The notes under the pieces are model-generated. The model ran no database searches. It was not told where the DNA came from and saw only the letters and a list, made by a program, of their open reading frames with translations. Positions 26,673 to 35,438 of a stretch of 64,000 nt of DNA are shown here, one piece after another; position 1 is the first letter of the stretch, and every line of letters begins with the position of its first letter. The position numbers and the translations under genes are program-made. Where the stretch lies: contig SXYX01000014.1 of NCBI GenBank assembly GCA_005788175.1, positions 1 through 64,000 on the forward strand, read 5' to 3'. The DNA is from Acidobacteriota bacterium (GTDB lineage Bacteria > Acidobacteriota > Holophagae > Holophagales > Holophagaceae).

Positions 26673-27800
26673 TTGAAACATATCTTGTTTGCTCATCGAA
26701 AGCTGTCCTTCGGAGGAGGCGAGCGGGTTCTCGTCGAACAGATTGCTTCACTGTCTCATTTACCCGTCAAGATTTCCGTACTCTTTAGAAAAGACAAGCG
26801 CCGAAGAGATCTTGAATCTGAGATTCGTAGGCGCAATCCTCAAGTTGATGAAATTGAATATCGGCCCTCAGTTTGGAGTGTCTACCGATGGATCATAGCC
26901 CATCGACCCGATGTTATTGTTCTCTGTAATCACAAAGGAGCAATTTTAGCCCTACTCCTTCTATCTCTTCAAGGAATTAAGATTCCTACATTAGTGACCC
27001 TGCACGAACATTATCCACGTCATTTAAAAAAATACCGTTGGATTGCGAAGTGGGTCGACGCGTGGATTTGTACTTATGATTTTTCCATCGCCGTGCATCG
27101 TGAACTTAGCCAAGCTCCCTGCCACATCATGCATCCTATTTATTTGGATCATCTACCCCAGATCCCTCATGAGATTGATGAAGTTTCTCGACAAGAAAGT
27201 CGAGTTCTATGGTCCATTCCCCCTGAGGCTTTAGTGTTGGGCTATTGTGGACAGGTTGATACACGAAAAGACCCTCATGCCTTCATTCAGCTTGGCGTAT
27301 ATCTAGAATCGTATCTAGGACGTCCAGTAACTCTGGTATTGGCTGGACGAATTGATCCCCTTTTTAGAGATCAGATCAGAAATTACGCTACAAAAAGTAG
27401 GCTTCGTGGCTCCCTAATTATGACGGGGGCTCTCGAGCATTTTGAGAATGTATTTAGATGTTTAGATCTCTTTGCCTTGACCAGTCGAAATGAAGGTTTT
27501 TTTCCTATTTCACTTTTAGAATCCTTGCATTATGGAGTACCTATCGTAGCTCCGACAGTGGGAGGAATCGAATCTGTTGCTCGAGGACACCGTGGTGCCT
27601 TTTTAATCGATAAAGATGATGATCGGCAAGCGATACCTTTGTCGGCTCTTAAGAAAACAGCCCGACAAGTAGCCACTGTACTGAAGCATAAGCACCGATG
27701 GGAGGCTGAAAAAAAGGGCACTCGAGATCTCTTGTTAACATTAGTAGATGCAGTTAAACATCAACCAACTCTCGAAGATATCCTAGCTCCATGGATTTAA
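26673..27800 (+). CDS. Glycosyltransferase family 4-type enzyme
   Basis: 375 aa GT-B glycosyltransferase, presumably for surface polysaccharide or LPS core. N-terminal FAHRKLSFGGGERVLVEQ is the glycine-rich acceptor-side loop, and the C-terminal NEGFFPISLLESLHYGVPIVAPTVGGI contains the E-x7-E donor-binding motif. Start codon is TTG with an AGGGA site. It overlaps the next glycosyltransferase by 10 bp. Sugar specificity is not predictable. Confidence 0.88.
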   Translation: MKHILFAHRKLSFGGGERVLVEQIASLSHLPVKISVLFRKDKRRRDLESEIRRRNPQVDEIEYRPSVWSVYRWIIAHRPDVIVLCNHKGAILALLLLSLQGIKIPTLVTLHEHYPRHLKKYRWIAKWVDAWICTYDFSIAVHRELSQAPCHIMHPIYLDHLPQIPHEIDEVSRQESRVLWSIPPEALVLGYCGQVDTRKDPHAFIQLGVYLESYLGRPVTLVLAGRIDPLFRDQIRNYATKSRLRGSLIMTGALEHFENVFRCLDLFALTSRNEGFFPISLLESLHYGVPIVAPTVGGIESVARGHRGAFLIDKDDDRQAIPLSALKKTARQVATVLKHKHRWEAEKKGTRDLLLTLVDAVKHQPTLEDILAPWI

Positions 27801-28762
27801 TCCCACTAAATGCCACATGGGTACGATTCCCTAGGTTTGTAGGGGATGCTGCTATGCAGATGCCCGTCCTCAGATTACTTCGGATGCTTGGAATCGGCCC
27901 CATAGTCATATGGGGCCCTCGAATGACGGTTGAAATTCTTAAAGGAAGTGATCTTTGTGATTTCATCGTTCCCGAAGATCAAAAACCCTCCGCTTGGACG
28001 ATGGCAAGATCTTTGCGACAATATCAACCCGCGCGCTCAATCCATTTCACTAAGTCTATGCGTCCCGCCTTCGCAGCTTGGCTGGCCAAAGTACCTGAGC
28101 GAATTGGGGTTTCGGAAAGTCTCGCAGGTTTTTTCAATACGATCAGTCGGCCCTTTTGGAGCGCTAAAGGACCCTTTTTACTGCGCTACCATCATGTGCT
28201 TCGACAGCGATGGCCCGAGAGTCCCGATATGCCCTTTGCTGATTTTAAGCCTCATATCAAGATTGATACTCCTGCGCAACCTTATGTCGTGATGATGCCT
28301 GGATCTACTTGGACTTCAAAAATGTGGCCTGCCGATGCTTATCGCCAACTGCTTTTACTATTTCGCTCTGAAGGGTTTCAAGTTGTTATATTGGGCTCCC
28401 CTGAGGAAGTTGGCCTGTGTGATGCCATCGCCCAAGGAGACGGAATCAATCTAGCTGGAAAAACAACGCTTAAAGAAGCTGCAGCATGGCTTCATCAATC
28501 ACGACTAGCAATAGGAAACGATTCGGGTTTATCTCACTTAGCAGCAGCTACGGGAACCAAAACGCTTACCTTTTATGGGGCTACGGATCCAGAAGGTTCT
28601 TTGCCTTGGGGTCCTTACAGTAGCGAAATGCGTAAAGCTGGCATCTCCTGTTCGCCCTGTTTTAAATCTAAGTGTTTTGTAAAAAATCATCCCTGCATGA
28701 CAAAGCTTACAGCTATGGATGTATGGGTCACCGCAAAATCTTTAGCAGGATCATCTCAATGA
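27791..28762 (+). CDS. Glycosyltransferase family 9 (heptosyltransferase-like)
   Basis: 323 aa, resembling ADP-heptose:LPS heptosyltransferases (WaaF/WaaC). N-terminal FPRFVGDAAMQMPVLRLLR is the acceptor-site loop, with GDAAM matching the usual GDxxMTxP. The C-terminal GNDSGLSHLAAATGTKTLTFYGATDPE is the ADP-sugar motif. Two cysteine-rich turns (GISCSPCFKSKCF) near the C-terminus are common in WaaF. This supports an LPS-bearing outer membrane. Overlaps upstream glycosyltransferase and, through ATGA, the DUF1573 gene. Confidence 0.88.
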   Translation: MDLIPLNATWVRFPRFVGDAAMQMPVLRLLRMLGIGPIVIWGPRMTVEILKGSDLCDFIVPEDQKPSAWTMARSLRQYQPARSIHFTKSMRPAFAAWLAKVPERIGVSESLAGFFNTISRPFWSAKGPFLLRYHHVLRQRWPESPDMPFADFKPHIKIDTPAQPYVVMMPGSTWTSKMWPADAYRQLLLLFRSEGFQVVILGSPEEVGLCDAIAQGDGINLAGKTTLKEAAAWLHQSRLAIGNDSGLSHLAAATGTKTLTFYGATDPEGSLPWGPYSSEMRKAGISCSPCFKSKCFVKNHPCMTKLTAMDVWVTAKSLAGSSQ

Positions 28763-29430
28763 AAAAATTAATTCTTAGTCTATCGATAACTATAATACTA
28801 GGATCTCTTCAGGGTCAAACCGTTTCATTCCAAACAAAGATGTTAGATCTAGGATCCGTAAAGAGTAATACAAAAGTTAAAGGTACATACAAAATCAGCA
28901 ACCAAGGTAACGCATATCTTCAGATTTCTGAATTACGTCCATCCTGTGGATGCGCATCGACCGTACTAGGACAATGGGGACTCCAACCAAAAGAGATTTC
29001 AATCATTGAAGTCACGCTTGATACAACCGGAATGAAAGGCGATGTAATAAAAAGTATACAAGTTGTTACAAATGATCCTCAAAGCCCTACCACGCTACTA
29101 ACCCTAAAAGCTAAGGTGATTCCAGATTTGGATATTAGTCAAGAAGTTATCTTTTGGGTTAATTTATCTGAGAAACCTTCCGCTAAAACAACAATTCGTT
29201 TTCATTCAAATATAGATCAACAGGTCGATATCAATGCTATAGATACCCGTTCATCGGGATGGATCAAGGCATCGACAAATATTGAAGGAAAAGATGCTCT
29301 TTTGATTATCGAAGGTAATGCTGAGAAACTAAATTCGAAAAAGCGTTATGGTATCGACATAATTAACGTTGACATCATAGGCAACCATAAAGCTCGAATT
29401 CCCATAAAGATTGTTTGGGAGCTTGATTAA
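28759..29430 (+). CDS. Exported DUF1573-family protein
   Basis: 223 aa from the ATG at 28759, which overlaps the preceding stop (ATGA) and gives a signal peptide MKKLILSLSITIILGSLQGQ. The DUF1573 region (about 25-115) has the diagnostic turn RPSCGCAST and the beta-sandwich-like GTYKISNQGNAYLQI. The C-terminal half looks like a second Ig-like domain. Function unknown; members are common in Bacteroidota and related phyla. Periplasmic or surface location expected. Confidence 0.8.
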   Translation: MKKLILSLSITIILGSLQGQTVSFQTKMLDLGSVKSNTKVKGTYKISNQGNAYLQISELRPSCGCASTVLGQWGLQPKEISIIEVTLDTTGMKGDVIKSIQVVTNDPQSPTTLLTLKAKVIPDLDISQEVIFWVNLSEKPSAKTTIRFHSNIDQQVDINAIDTRSSGWIKASTNIEGKDALLIIEGNAEKLNSKKRYGIDIINVDIIGNHKARIPIKIVWELD

Positions 29431-29439
29431 GGATTCCAA

Positions 29440-30366
29440 ATGAATGTACCGCAACGTGCCTCCCATTTTAGTGGTCTTTTTTTTATTTTATTAACGTCGC
29501 TAATATGGGGACTCACTTTCCCAATCGCCAAATATCTCTTAATGACGGGTTTGACTCCTGAATTACTTCTAGGTATACGCTTTACCATCGGATCTTTGAT
29601 ACTTTTAGTATTCGTGTTGACGCAACCCTTACGGTTCCCTCGTCAGACTTATATCGATGGCTTGGTACTAGGTATTGGTTTAGCAGCTATCTTTTGGCTT
29701 CAAATGCACGGACTTCAAACAACAACCGCAACTAAGTCAGGATTTATCACTGGCTTCTATGTCATTTTCACTTTTATCTTAGCAACACTTTTAGGCGATA
29801 AGTTTAATCGATATCACGTCATCGCTTCATTCATAGCGATTCTTGGATTAGGTCTTTTTGTTTATAGTCCCAAACAGCCCTTTGGTGGATGGACTGTAGG
29901 AGATTCTCAAACCCTCCTCTCTGCTTTTCTAATTGGAGTGAATATTGTCTTAACGTCTATCTACGCTAAACGTTCGGCTCCTCTCATCTTGGCTCTCCTT
30001 AAATGTTCTGTTGTAGCTATTGTTCTCAGCGCTATGGCTTTTGTTCAAACAACCCCTGAACAATTTAATCTCCTAAAGCAACTCAGTTATCAAACTTCTT
30101 TTTGGATTCCACTACTGTACCTAGCGATTTTTGCAACCTCCATAGCTTTCTGGCTTCAGTGTCGCTTTCAGCCTTCTCTTACCTCCACAGAGACAGGGGT
30201 GATCTTTTCTCTTGAGCCAGTATTTGGGGCCTTGCTTGCAGCGACAGGTTGGATTCCGGGTATTCGAGATCAGTTAGGTTTAATTTCAATTTTGGGAGCT
30301 ACGTTGATGTTCTTTGCCACCTTAATTAGCCAATGGCCTACCAAGAAATCTCCTGAAGGCCTCTGA
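29440..30366 (+). CDS. EamA/DMT-superfamily transporter
   Basis: 308 aa with about ten transmembrane helices in two EamA repeats. The first repeat has LTSLIWGLTFPIAKYLL and the second SAFLIGVNIVLTSIYAKR. The C-terminal ETGVIFSLEPVFGALLAATGW is the most typical stretch. Drug/metabolite exporter family; substrate unknown. It follows the DUF1573 gene by nine bases and converges with the photolyase gene. Confidence 0.85.
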   Translation: MNVPQRASHFSGLFFILLTSLIWGLTFPIAKYLLMTGLTPELLLGIRFTIGSLILLVFVLTQPLRFPRQTYIDGLVLGIGLAAIFWLQMHGLQTTTATKSGFITGFYVIFTFILATLLGDKFNRYHVIASFIAILGLGLFVYSPKQPFGGWTVGDSQTLLSAFLIGVNIVLTSIYAKRSAPLILALLKCSVVAIVLSAMAFVQTTPEQFNLLKQLSYQTSFWIPLLYLAIFATSIAFWLQCRFQPSLTSTETGVIFSLEPVFGALLAATGWIPGIRDQLGLISILGATLMFFATLISQWPTKKSPEGL

Positions 30367-30382
30367 TCCACAAATGCTTCGA

Positions 30383-31921
30383 TCATAAAGTGCCTTCCGC
30401 CATTTTCTGTAAACTCAATGCTGCTTGCGTTCGAATCGCCCGTTTTTTTTCTGGCGTAAACTTATCCCATGTCGAAAATACGTACGGCATGCGTTGATTA
30501 CCGCGAAACTTGTCTTCGTTACGTACCAGAAAATCCCAATACAGCGCATTAAATGGGCAGGCCTTTTCACCCGTCATTTCATCGGGGTCATACTTACACT
30601 TTTCACAATAATTGCTCATACGGTGAATGTATTTTCCGCTAGCGGCATAAGGCTTGCTGGCTACGACTCCACCATCACCAAACAATGCCATGCCTAGCGT
30701 ATTGGGCATTTCTACCCATTCATACGCATCGGAGTAGACTGCGAGATACCACGTCTGTACCGCCTTCACATCCAACCCTGTGAGTAGTGCAAAATTACCT
30801 GTTACCATTAGGCGCTGAATATGGTGGGAATAGGCATGATCGCGTGTGTGACGCACCGATTCTGCCATACAAAACATATGGGTCGGAGCACCCCAGTAAA
30901 ATTCTGGCAATGGTCGCGTGGCATCAAGGCTGTTGCGCTCCCCATATTCGGGCATGAGATGCCAATAAATACCGCGAATATACTCTCGCCAACCGAGAAC
31001 TTGACGAATAAAGCCTTCTACTGCATTCAGCGGTGCTTTTCCTGTGCGATAAGCTACTTCCGCCTGCTGACATATCTCTAGCGGTAACAGCAAACCCGCG
31101 TTGAGATAGCTGGAAATCAGCGAATGATAAAGATACGGCTCACCCGCCACCATGGCATCCTGATAGTCACCGAAATTAGGAAGAAGATGCGTGGCGAAAT
31201 GCTCAAGCTCCATCAGTGCTTGTTTACGTGTAACCGCATACTGAAATGGCTCCAGCGTTCCAAAATGATGACTAAAGCGTTCTTTGACCAAGGTCAATAC
31301 TTCGTTGGTGATAATTGATTTTTGATGACTCATGCGAAGAGGCACGGTCATACCTGATTTCGGTGGTTTACGATTCTCCTTGTCATAATTCCATTCGCCA
31401 CCCGTGGGTTTGTCACCTGGTTCAATTAGTAACCCATATTTTCTACGCATTTCGCGGTAGAAAAACTCCATGCGGAGCTGTTTTTTGTCCTTTACCCATG
31501 CTGCAAACTCTGCATGCGTTGCCAGAAAGCGTTTGTCGGGAAGAATTTCCACCGGAATATCGAACGTTTTTTGCCAGGCTTTCATCATTTCTAGCAAACG
31601 ATATTCACCAGGTTCGGTCACTACCACATTTGAGGGTTTTAATTCTTGAACTGCACGTTTCAGTTCACCGGTGAAACTACCTGTATTTTTAGAATCATTC
31701 AATTTTACGTATCGCACCCGTAAGCCACTTGATTCTAACTCCGCTGCAAAATGTCGCATGGCAGAAAATAAGAACGCAATTTTTTTTGGGTGATGAGGAA
31801 CGCAACTAGCTTCCTCCATCACTTCACATAGCATGATGGTGTCCCTTTTTTTGTTTATCCCTTGCAGTGATGTAATAGATTCAGAAAGCTGATCAGCGAG
31901 AATCAGACGAAGAACGGTCAT
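30383..31921 (-). CDS. FeS bacterial cryptochrome/(6-4) photolyase
   Basis: Light-driven DNA repair flavoprotein of the FeS-BCP family. The ATG at 31921 follows GGAGTTAG, giving 512 aa. All four iron-sulfur ligands are recognisable: Cys351, then Cys439-x2-Cys442-x12-Cys455 in YCEKCKYDP...KACPFN. The spacing is the same as that recalled for Agrobacterium PhrB (350, 438, 441, 454). The N-terminal antenna-chromophore domain (LRLILADQLS) and the FAD-binding VTGNFALLTGLDVKAVQTWYLAVYSDAYEWVEMPNT region are intact. This family includes (6-4) photolyases and photoreceptors such as CryB. The gene stands alone between EamA and the atp genes. Confidence 0.92.
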   Translation of the reverse strand: MTVLRLILADQLSESITSLQGINKKRDTIMLCEVMEEASCVPHHPKKIAFLFSAMRHFAAELESSGLRVRYVKLNDSKNTGSFTGELKRAVQELKPSNVVVTEPGEYRLLEMMKAWQKTFDIPVEILPDKRFLATHAEFAAWVKDKKQLRMEFFYREMRRKYGLLIEPGDKPTGGEWNYDKENRKPPKSGMTVPLRMSHQKSIITNEVLTLVKERFSHHFGTLEPFQYAVTRKQALMELEHFATHLLPNFGDYQDAMVAGEPYLYHSLISSYLNAGLLLPLEICQQAEVAYRTGKAPLNAVEGFIRQVLGWREYIRGIYWHLMPEYGERNSLDATRPLPEFYWGAPTHMFCMAESVRHTRDHAYSHHIQRLMVTGNFALLTGLDVKAVQTWYLAVYSDAYEWVEMPNTLGMALFGDGGVVASKPYAASGKYIHRMSNYCEKCKYDPDEMTGEKACPFNALYWDFLVRNEDKFRGNQRMPYVFSTWDKFTPEKKRAIRTQAALSLQKMAEGTL

Positions 31922-32160
31922 TGTTCTAACTCCGACCAAAGCAATTCAGTTCGCTTTTCATACTTCATACTGCATCCTGAACCATATTTGTCCCATAGAG
32001 TAAAACTCCCTACTTTTAGGTTACTACGAATGATTTTTGTACCTTCAGCCTCACCAAGTCCGCATTTATTAATTTTATGAAATGACACATCATCCGCCCA
32101 TACGATGTGGGTAATTTAGTTGATGAAGGTTTCTGTATATTAAATTCTCATGCTTTCATC
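31922..32160. other. Intergenic region without a recognised gene
   Basis: Lies between the photolyase start and the terminator of the nuo-atp operon. No open frame of convincing length, tRNA or repeat is visible. It must contain the photolyase promoter; no clear -35/-10 pair stands out. Confidence 0.6.
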
Positions 32161-32192
32161 AAAAAAAAAGGGCGCCTAAGCGCCCTTTTTTT
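32161..32192 (-). terminator. Rho-independent terminator of the nuo-atp operon
   Basis: GGGCGC (32170-32175) pairs with GCGCCC (32180-32185) around a CTAA loop, extended by an A9 tract on one side and a T7 tract on the other. On the minus strand it ends in a run of nine T, 12 bases after the atpE stop. Confidence 0.93.
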
Positions 32193-32204
32193 ATATATAA
32201 AGAT

Positions 32205-32507
32205 TTACTTGATGGCAAATGCAGCCACAAGTGCATAAATGACAAGCGCTTCAATAAGAGCAAGTCCAATGATCATAGTTGTGCGAATCTCACCGGCAGC
32301 TTGAGGATTTCGTGCGATGCCTTCACAAGCAGCGGCAACAGCCTTTCCTTGAGCAAGACCACAACCCACTGCAGCAATAGCAAGGGAAAGATGAGCTAAA
32401 AATTGACCTTCAAAGATTGACTTAGTAACGGCAGGTGTAGCTTCTTGCATCCCAAAAAGCGATAGGGAGATTCCGAAGATGAAAGCCGTTGTGAAGAACT
32501 TTTTCAT
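32205..32507 (-). CDS. atpE: ATP synthase F0 subunit c
   Basis: Rotor-ring proteolipid, 100 aa. The ion-binding carboxylate is Glu86 in [13 protein letters not shown]. It is followed by Ala and Leu, not the Ser-Thr of sodium-type rings, so proton coupling is likely. The polar loop [12 protein letters not shown] and the first helix [14 protein letters not shown] are canonical. An extra N-terminal hydrophobic stretch (1-24, [19 protein letters not shown]) looks like a cleavable signal. Last gene of the nuo-atp unit; atpF, H, A, G, D and C are not in the window. Confidence 0.96.
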   Translation of the reverse strand: MKKFFTTAFIFGISLSLFGMQEATPAVTKSIFEGQFLAHLSLAIAAVGCGLAQGKAVAAACEGIARNPQAAGEIRTTMIIGLALIEALVIYALVAAFAIK

Positions 32508-32551
32508 ATAAACTCCTAAAAATGAGCAGGATTCACTGCTTCGTTGGAAAA

Positions 32552-33307
32552 TTAATGATCATGGGCAACAGCGCCCGACAAATAAATAATAGAAAGAACC
32601 GTGAAAACAAAGGTTTGAATTAACCCGAAGAACAATCCTAAAAATAACATTGGGATGGGCAAAAAGAGAGGCAAAATACTAAAAAAGATGCCGGCTACGA
32701 GATGTTCACCGGCAATATTGCCAAAAAGTCGAAGCGAATGGCTTAAATTACGACTTAAAAGACCCAAAATTTCTAAAGGGAACATTAGGGGTATAAGAAA
32801 AACTACCGGGCCTGCGAAATGACCCCAGTAGGACCAGAATCCCTTCGCTTTCATGCCATGAAAATTGTAGTAACAGAAAACGACCAGAGCCGCGCCAAGA
32901 GTCACATTCCAATTGCTCGTTCCTGGGGATAATCCTGGCGTAATACCAAACAGATTATTGAAGAACACAAAAAGAGCGATGGTACCAATAAAGGGTAAAT
33001 AACGTTCGGCATGGTGTGCAATACTCGCCTTGACCATATCGTCTAGTCCACTAATAACCATTTCGAATATCTGCTGGATCGGGCTTGGAATCTTATTCAT
33101 ACGAGAACGAATCCAGGTCGCAATAATCATTGCAGCTAGAGCGGCCAAGGAAGCATTCAACAAATGATCATAACGTTCAAGAATTGAAAATGATTCATGA
33201 ACTAATTGTCCGTTACGTTCTAAGATGCCAAATCCAGTCCACTGGTAACGCGCCAGGCCAAAAATTTCAGTCAGCCATTTGGCGATATATGATGCGTGAT
33301 GTTCCAT
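32552..33307 (-). CDS. atpB: ATP synthase F0 subunit a
   Basis: Stator channel subunit, 251 aa, five or six helices. The essential arginine is in the [18 protein letters not shown] helix. The [24 protein letters not shown] segment is the usual half-channel region. Three bases after the atpI-like gene and 44 bp before atpE, as expected for the F0 part of an ATP synthase operon. Confidence 0.96.
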   Translation of the reverse strand: MEHHASYIAKWLTEIFGLARYQWTGFGILERNGQLVHESFSILERYDHLLNASLAALAAMIIATWIRSRMNKIPSPIQQIFEMVISGLDDMVKASIAHHAERYLPFIGTIALFVFFNNLFGITPGLSPGTSNWNVTLGAALVVFCYYNFHGMKAKGFWSYWGHFAGPVVFLIPLMFPLEILGLLSRNLSHSLRLFGNIAGEHLVAGIFFSILPLFLPIPMLFLGLFFGLIQTFVFTVLSIIYLSGAVAHDH

Positions 33308-33310
33308 GCG

Positions 33311-33703
33311 CTATACCCTTGTTGAACCTTTAAGAAATATCGAACGTAAAGCCTCGAGAAGAATACTAGCTGGAAAAAGACTTATGCCAAAAGCCAAAGG
33401 TATGCCTTCGCTTGGATAATACTTCATAATCTCACGCACAAACAAAATGATCAATATCAGTTTACTTCCGAATAGACTTCCATAAACCCAGCGACGTCTC
33501 AGATTTTCAGACAGCATACGATCAAGAAAGATACGTTGCGTAGCCCAAAGAAGAAGACTCAGGCTTCCCGACAAAGTAAAGACGATGAAGCTATTAAAGG
33601 ACGTCCATCCGTAAATCAAGAGGCCCGTGATCCAAAGCCCTGCCTGGAATTGACTGAGTCTTTTTAGGGTCTCCCCTCCAGGAATTGCCGAGGAAATTCC
33701 CAC
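33311..33703 (-). CDS. AtpI-like small membrane protein
   Basis: 130 aa, four predicted helices (about 15-35, 37-58, 70-88 and 97-115). Position between atpZ and atpB and the overall hydrophobic pattern match ATP synthase I-type proteins, which help assemble the c-ring in other bacteria. Sequence recognition alone is weak. The start overlaps the atpZ stop by one base (TAATG). Confidence 0.75.
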   Translation of the reverse strand: MGISSAIPGGETLKRLSQFQAGLWITGLLIYGWTSFNSFIVFTLSGSLSLLLWATQRIFLDRMLSENLRRRWVYGSLFGSKLILIILFVREIMKYYPSEGIPLAFGISLFPASILLEALRSIFLKGSTRV

Positions 33704-33960
33704 TACTTTTCCTTGGGATCAGTATTTTTGCGATTTAGACGTTGGGACGTCTTAGCGAGTTCGTAAAATGCAGTCGCAATCCCCCAGATTAAACCGATCC
33801 ATTGACCACGAGTAGCATTTCCAAACCACCCCCCTATCCATTTTCCAAGAAAGAAACCTACAGTAATGGAAATAGGAAATACAAAAGCAAGAGAGCTAAG
33901 ATCACTCCACAAGGCACGCTCATTGGGCCCCGAATTCTTTGGATTTTGATCTGATTTCAT
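33703..33960 (-). CDS. atpZ: AtpZ/AtpI-family F1F0-ATPase assembly protein
   Basis: 85 aa with two helices. The pattern FVFPISITVGFFLGKWIGGWFG...WIGLIWGIATAFYELAKT is typical of AtpZ, a small protein encoded ahead of atpI-atpB. It probably aids assembly of the F0 sector or magnesium supply (family knowledge). Its ATG overlaps the nuoN stop by four bases, fusing the complex I and ATP synthase gene runs. Confidence 0.85.
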   Translation of the reverse strand: MKSDQNPKNSGPNERALWSDLSSLAFVFPISITVGFFLGKWIGGWFGNATRGQWIGLIWGIATAFYELAKTSQRLNRKNTDPKEK

Positions 33961-35438
33961 AATTTAATGTTATCAACAACCTCAATGAGCCATCGGCCTG
34001 CTGAGACACCCAATAAGACTACGATGGCACAAATACTAACTAGATAGCCTGTCACACGATCTGTTTTAAGCGGCTCTTTATTCGGATGAGATCTAAAATA
34101 CATTTGGTTGATGACTCCAAGATAATAATACGCACTCACAGCACTCGTTAGAACAGCGATCACTGTCAGAAGAACGAAACCTCTCTCAAGGGCCATTTTA
34201 AAGAGTATGAATTTACTGAAAAAACCAATGAGGGGCGGAATTCCCGCCAGACTCAATAGGAATAACATCATGGCAAAAGCTAGCCAAGGATTGCGATGAG
34301 ATAGACCCCTAAAATCTTCGATACGTTCTCCTTCGCCCTTCCCTTGGAGAAAAGTAATGACAGCGAAAGCACCGAAATTCATAAAAAGATAGGAGAAAAC
34401 GTAAAGCCACAGAGTCTGGACCCCTGAGAAACTCATAACTGAGAGATTAGGATCATTGGAGAGTATCGCTAGCATCATATAGCCTACGTGAGCAATAGAG
34501 GAGTAAGCCAACATGCGTTTCATCGATTGCTGACGCAAAGCAGCAACATTTCCCAAGATCATGCTTGCTGCGGCCATGTATTCCATCCCAAGAATCCATG
34601 TGTTGGAAATATTATGAAAGCCAACTCCAAAAATCCTAGCAAAAGCAAAAATAGCAGCAGCTTTTGGAGCGCTCGCCATAAATGCTGTGATCGGAGTAGG
34701 AGCGCCATCATAAGCATCCGGAGTCCACATATGAAAGGGGACAACGGCAACCTTGAAGGCCATGCCTACAAGGACCATCAAGACACCTAGAGTCACCATT
34801 GTGGCCCGTGAATCCATTGCGATGACCAATTCAGAGGCTAGACGATCAAGATTGGTAGTTGTTCCTCCGGTCGCACCGAATACTAGACTGATGCCATAAA
34901 TCATAATGCCACTCGAAAAAGCCCCGAGAAGGAAGTATTTTACTCCCGCTTCAATACCTCTTTCTTGCTCACGAAGGTAGCCAACTAAAACGTAAATAGG
35001 GAGTGCCATCAATTCAATAGAAAAATAAATAGTCACAAGATCCGTGGCACCACAAAGAAATAACATTCCTGACAAGGCGAAGAGTAAAAGTGCGTAGAAC
35101 TCGACGGTATGTTCATGCATGAGATCTAACAACTTAGTAGATAGTGCCACAGTCGCTATAGTAGCCAGAGTGCAGATTAACTGAAAAGCTTGCGTCATCG
35201 TATCGATACGCAACATGCTAGAAAATCCTGACCGATGAGGCGTGAGGATAATTAGGAAGATCGTGATAGCAAGTGTGATCTGAGTTAAAAGTGACCAACG
35301 ACGCTTTTTATCCCGGGGAATCAAAAGGTCGCCAGGCCACAACATGAGACTCGCAACCCCAATTAGGAAAAAGGGGGCTTGTACAAGCGGTGCATCTTGC
35401 CAAAGAGCGGCTAAAAGACTTTGGGCAAAACCGGGCAT
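33957..35438 (-). CDS. nuoN: NADH-quinone oxidoreductase subunit N
   Basis: Antiporter-like proton-pumping subunit of complex I, 493 aa, about 14 helices. The family core is clear: SIELMALPIYVLVGY with the membrane Glu, FKVAVVPFHMWTPDAYDGAPTPITAF, and the later lysine helix KRMLAYSSIAHVGYM. The start overlaps the nuoM stop by one base. Last nuo gene of the operon. Confidence 0.97.
   Translation of the reverse strand: MPGFAQSLLAALWQDAPLVQAPFFLIGVASLMLWPGDLLIPRDKKRRWSLLTQITLAITIFLIILTPHRSGFSSMLRIDTMTQAFQLICTLATIATVALSTKLLDLMHEHTVEFYALLLFALSGMLFLCGATDLVTIYFSIELMALPIYVLVGYLREQERGIEAGVKYFLLGAFSSGIMIYGISLVFGATGGTTTNLDRLASELVIAMDSRATMVTLGVLMVLVGMAFKVAVVPFHMWTPDAYDGAPTPITAFMASAPKAAAIFAFARIFGVGFHNISNTWILGMEYMAAASMILGNVAALRQQSMKRMLAYSSIAHVGYMMLAILSNDPNLSVMSFSGVQTLWLYVFSYLFMNFGAFAVITFLQGKGEGERIEDFRGLSHRNPWLAFAMMLFLLSLAGIPPLIGFFSKFILFKMALERGFVLLTVIAVLTSAVSAYYYLGVINQMYFRSHPNKEPLKTDRVTGYLVSICAIVVLLGVSAGRWLIEVVDNIKL

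Noticed and set aside
30383-31921. Recent horizontal transfer of the photolyase gene
   Set aside because: Codon choice looks slightly different by eye, but base composition in sampled lines is close to the neighbours; no mobile element or repeat flanks it.
32205-32507. Sodium-coupled ATP synthase
   Set aside because: The residues after the c-ring glutamate are Ala-Leu, lacking the Ser-Thr sodium ligands.
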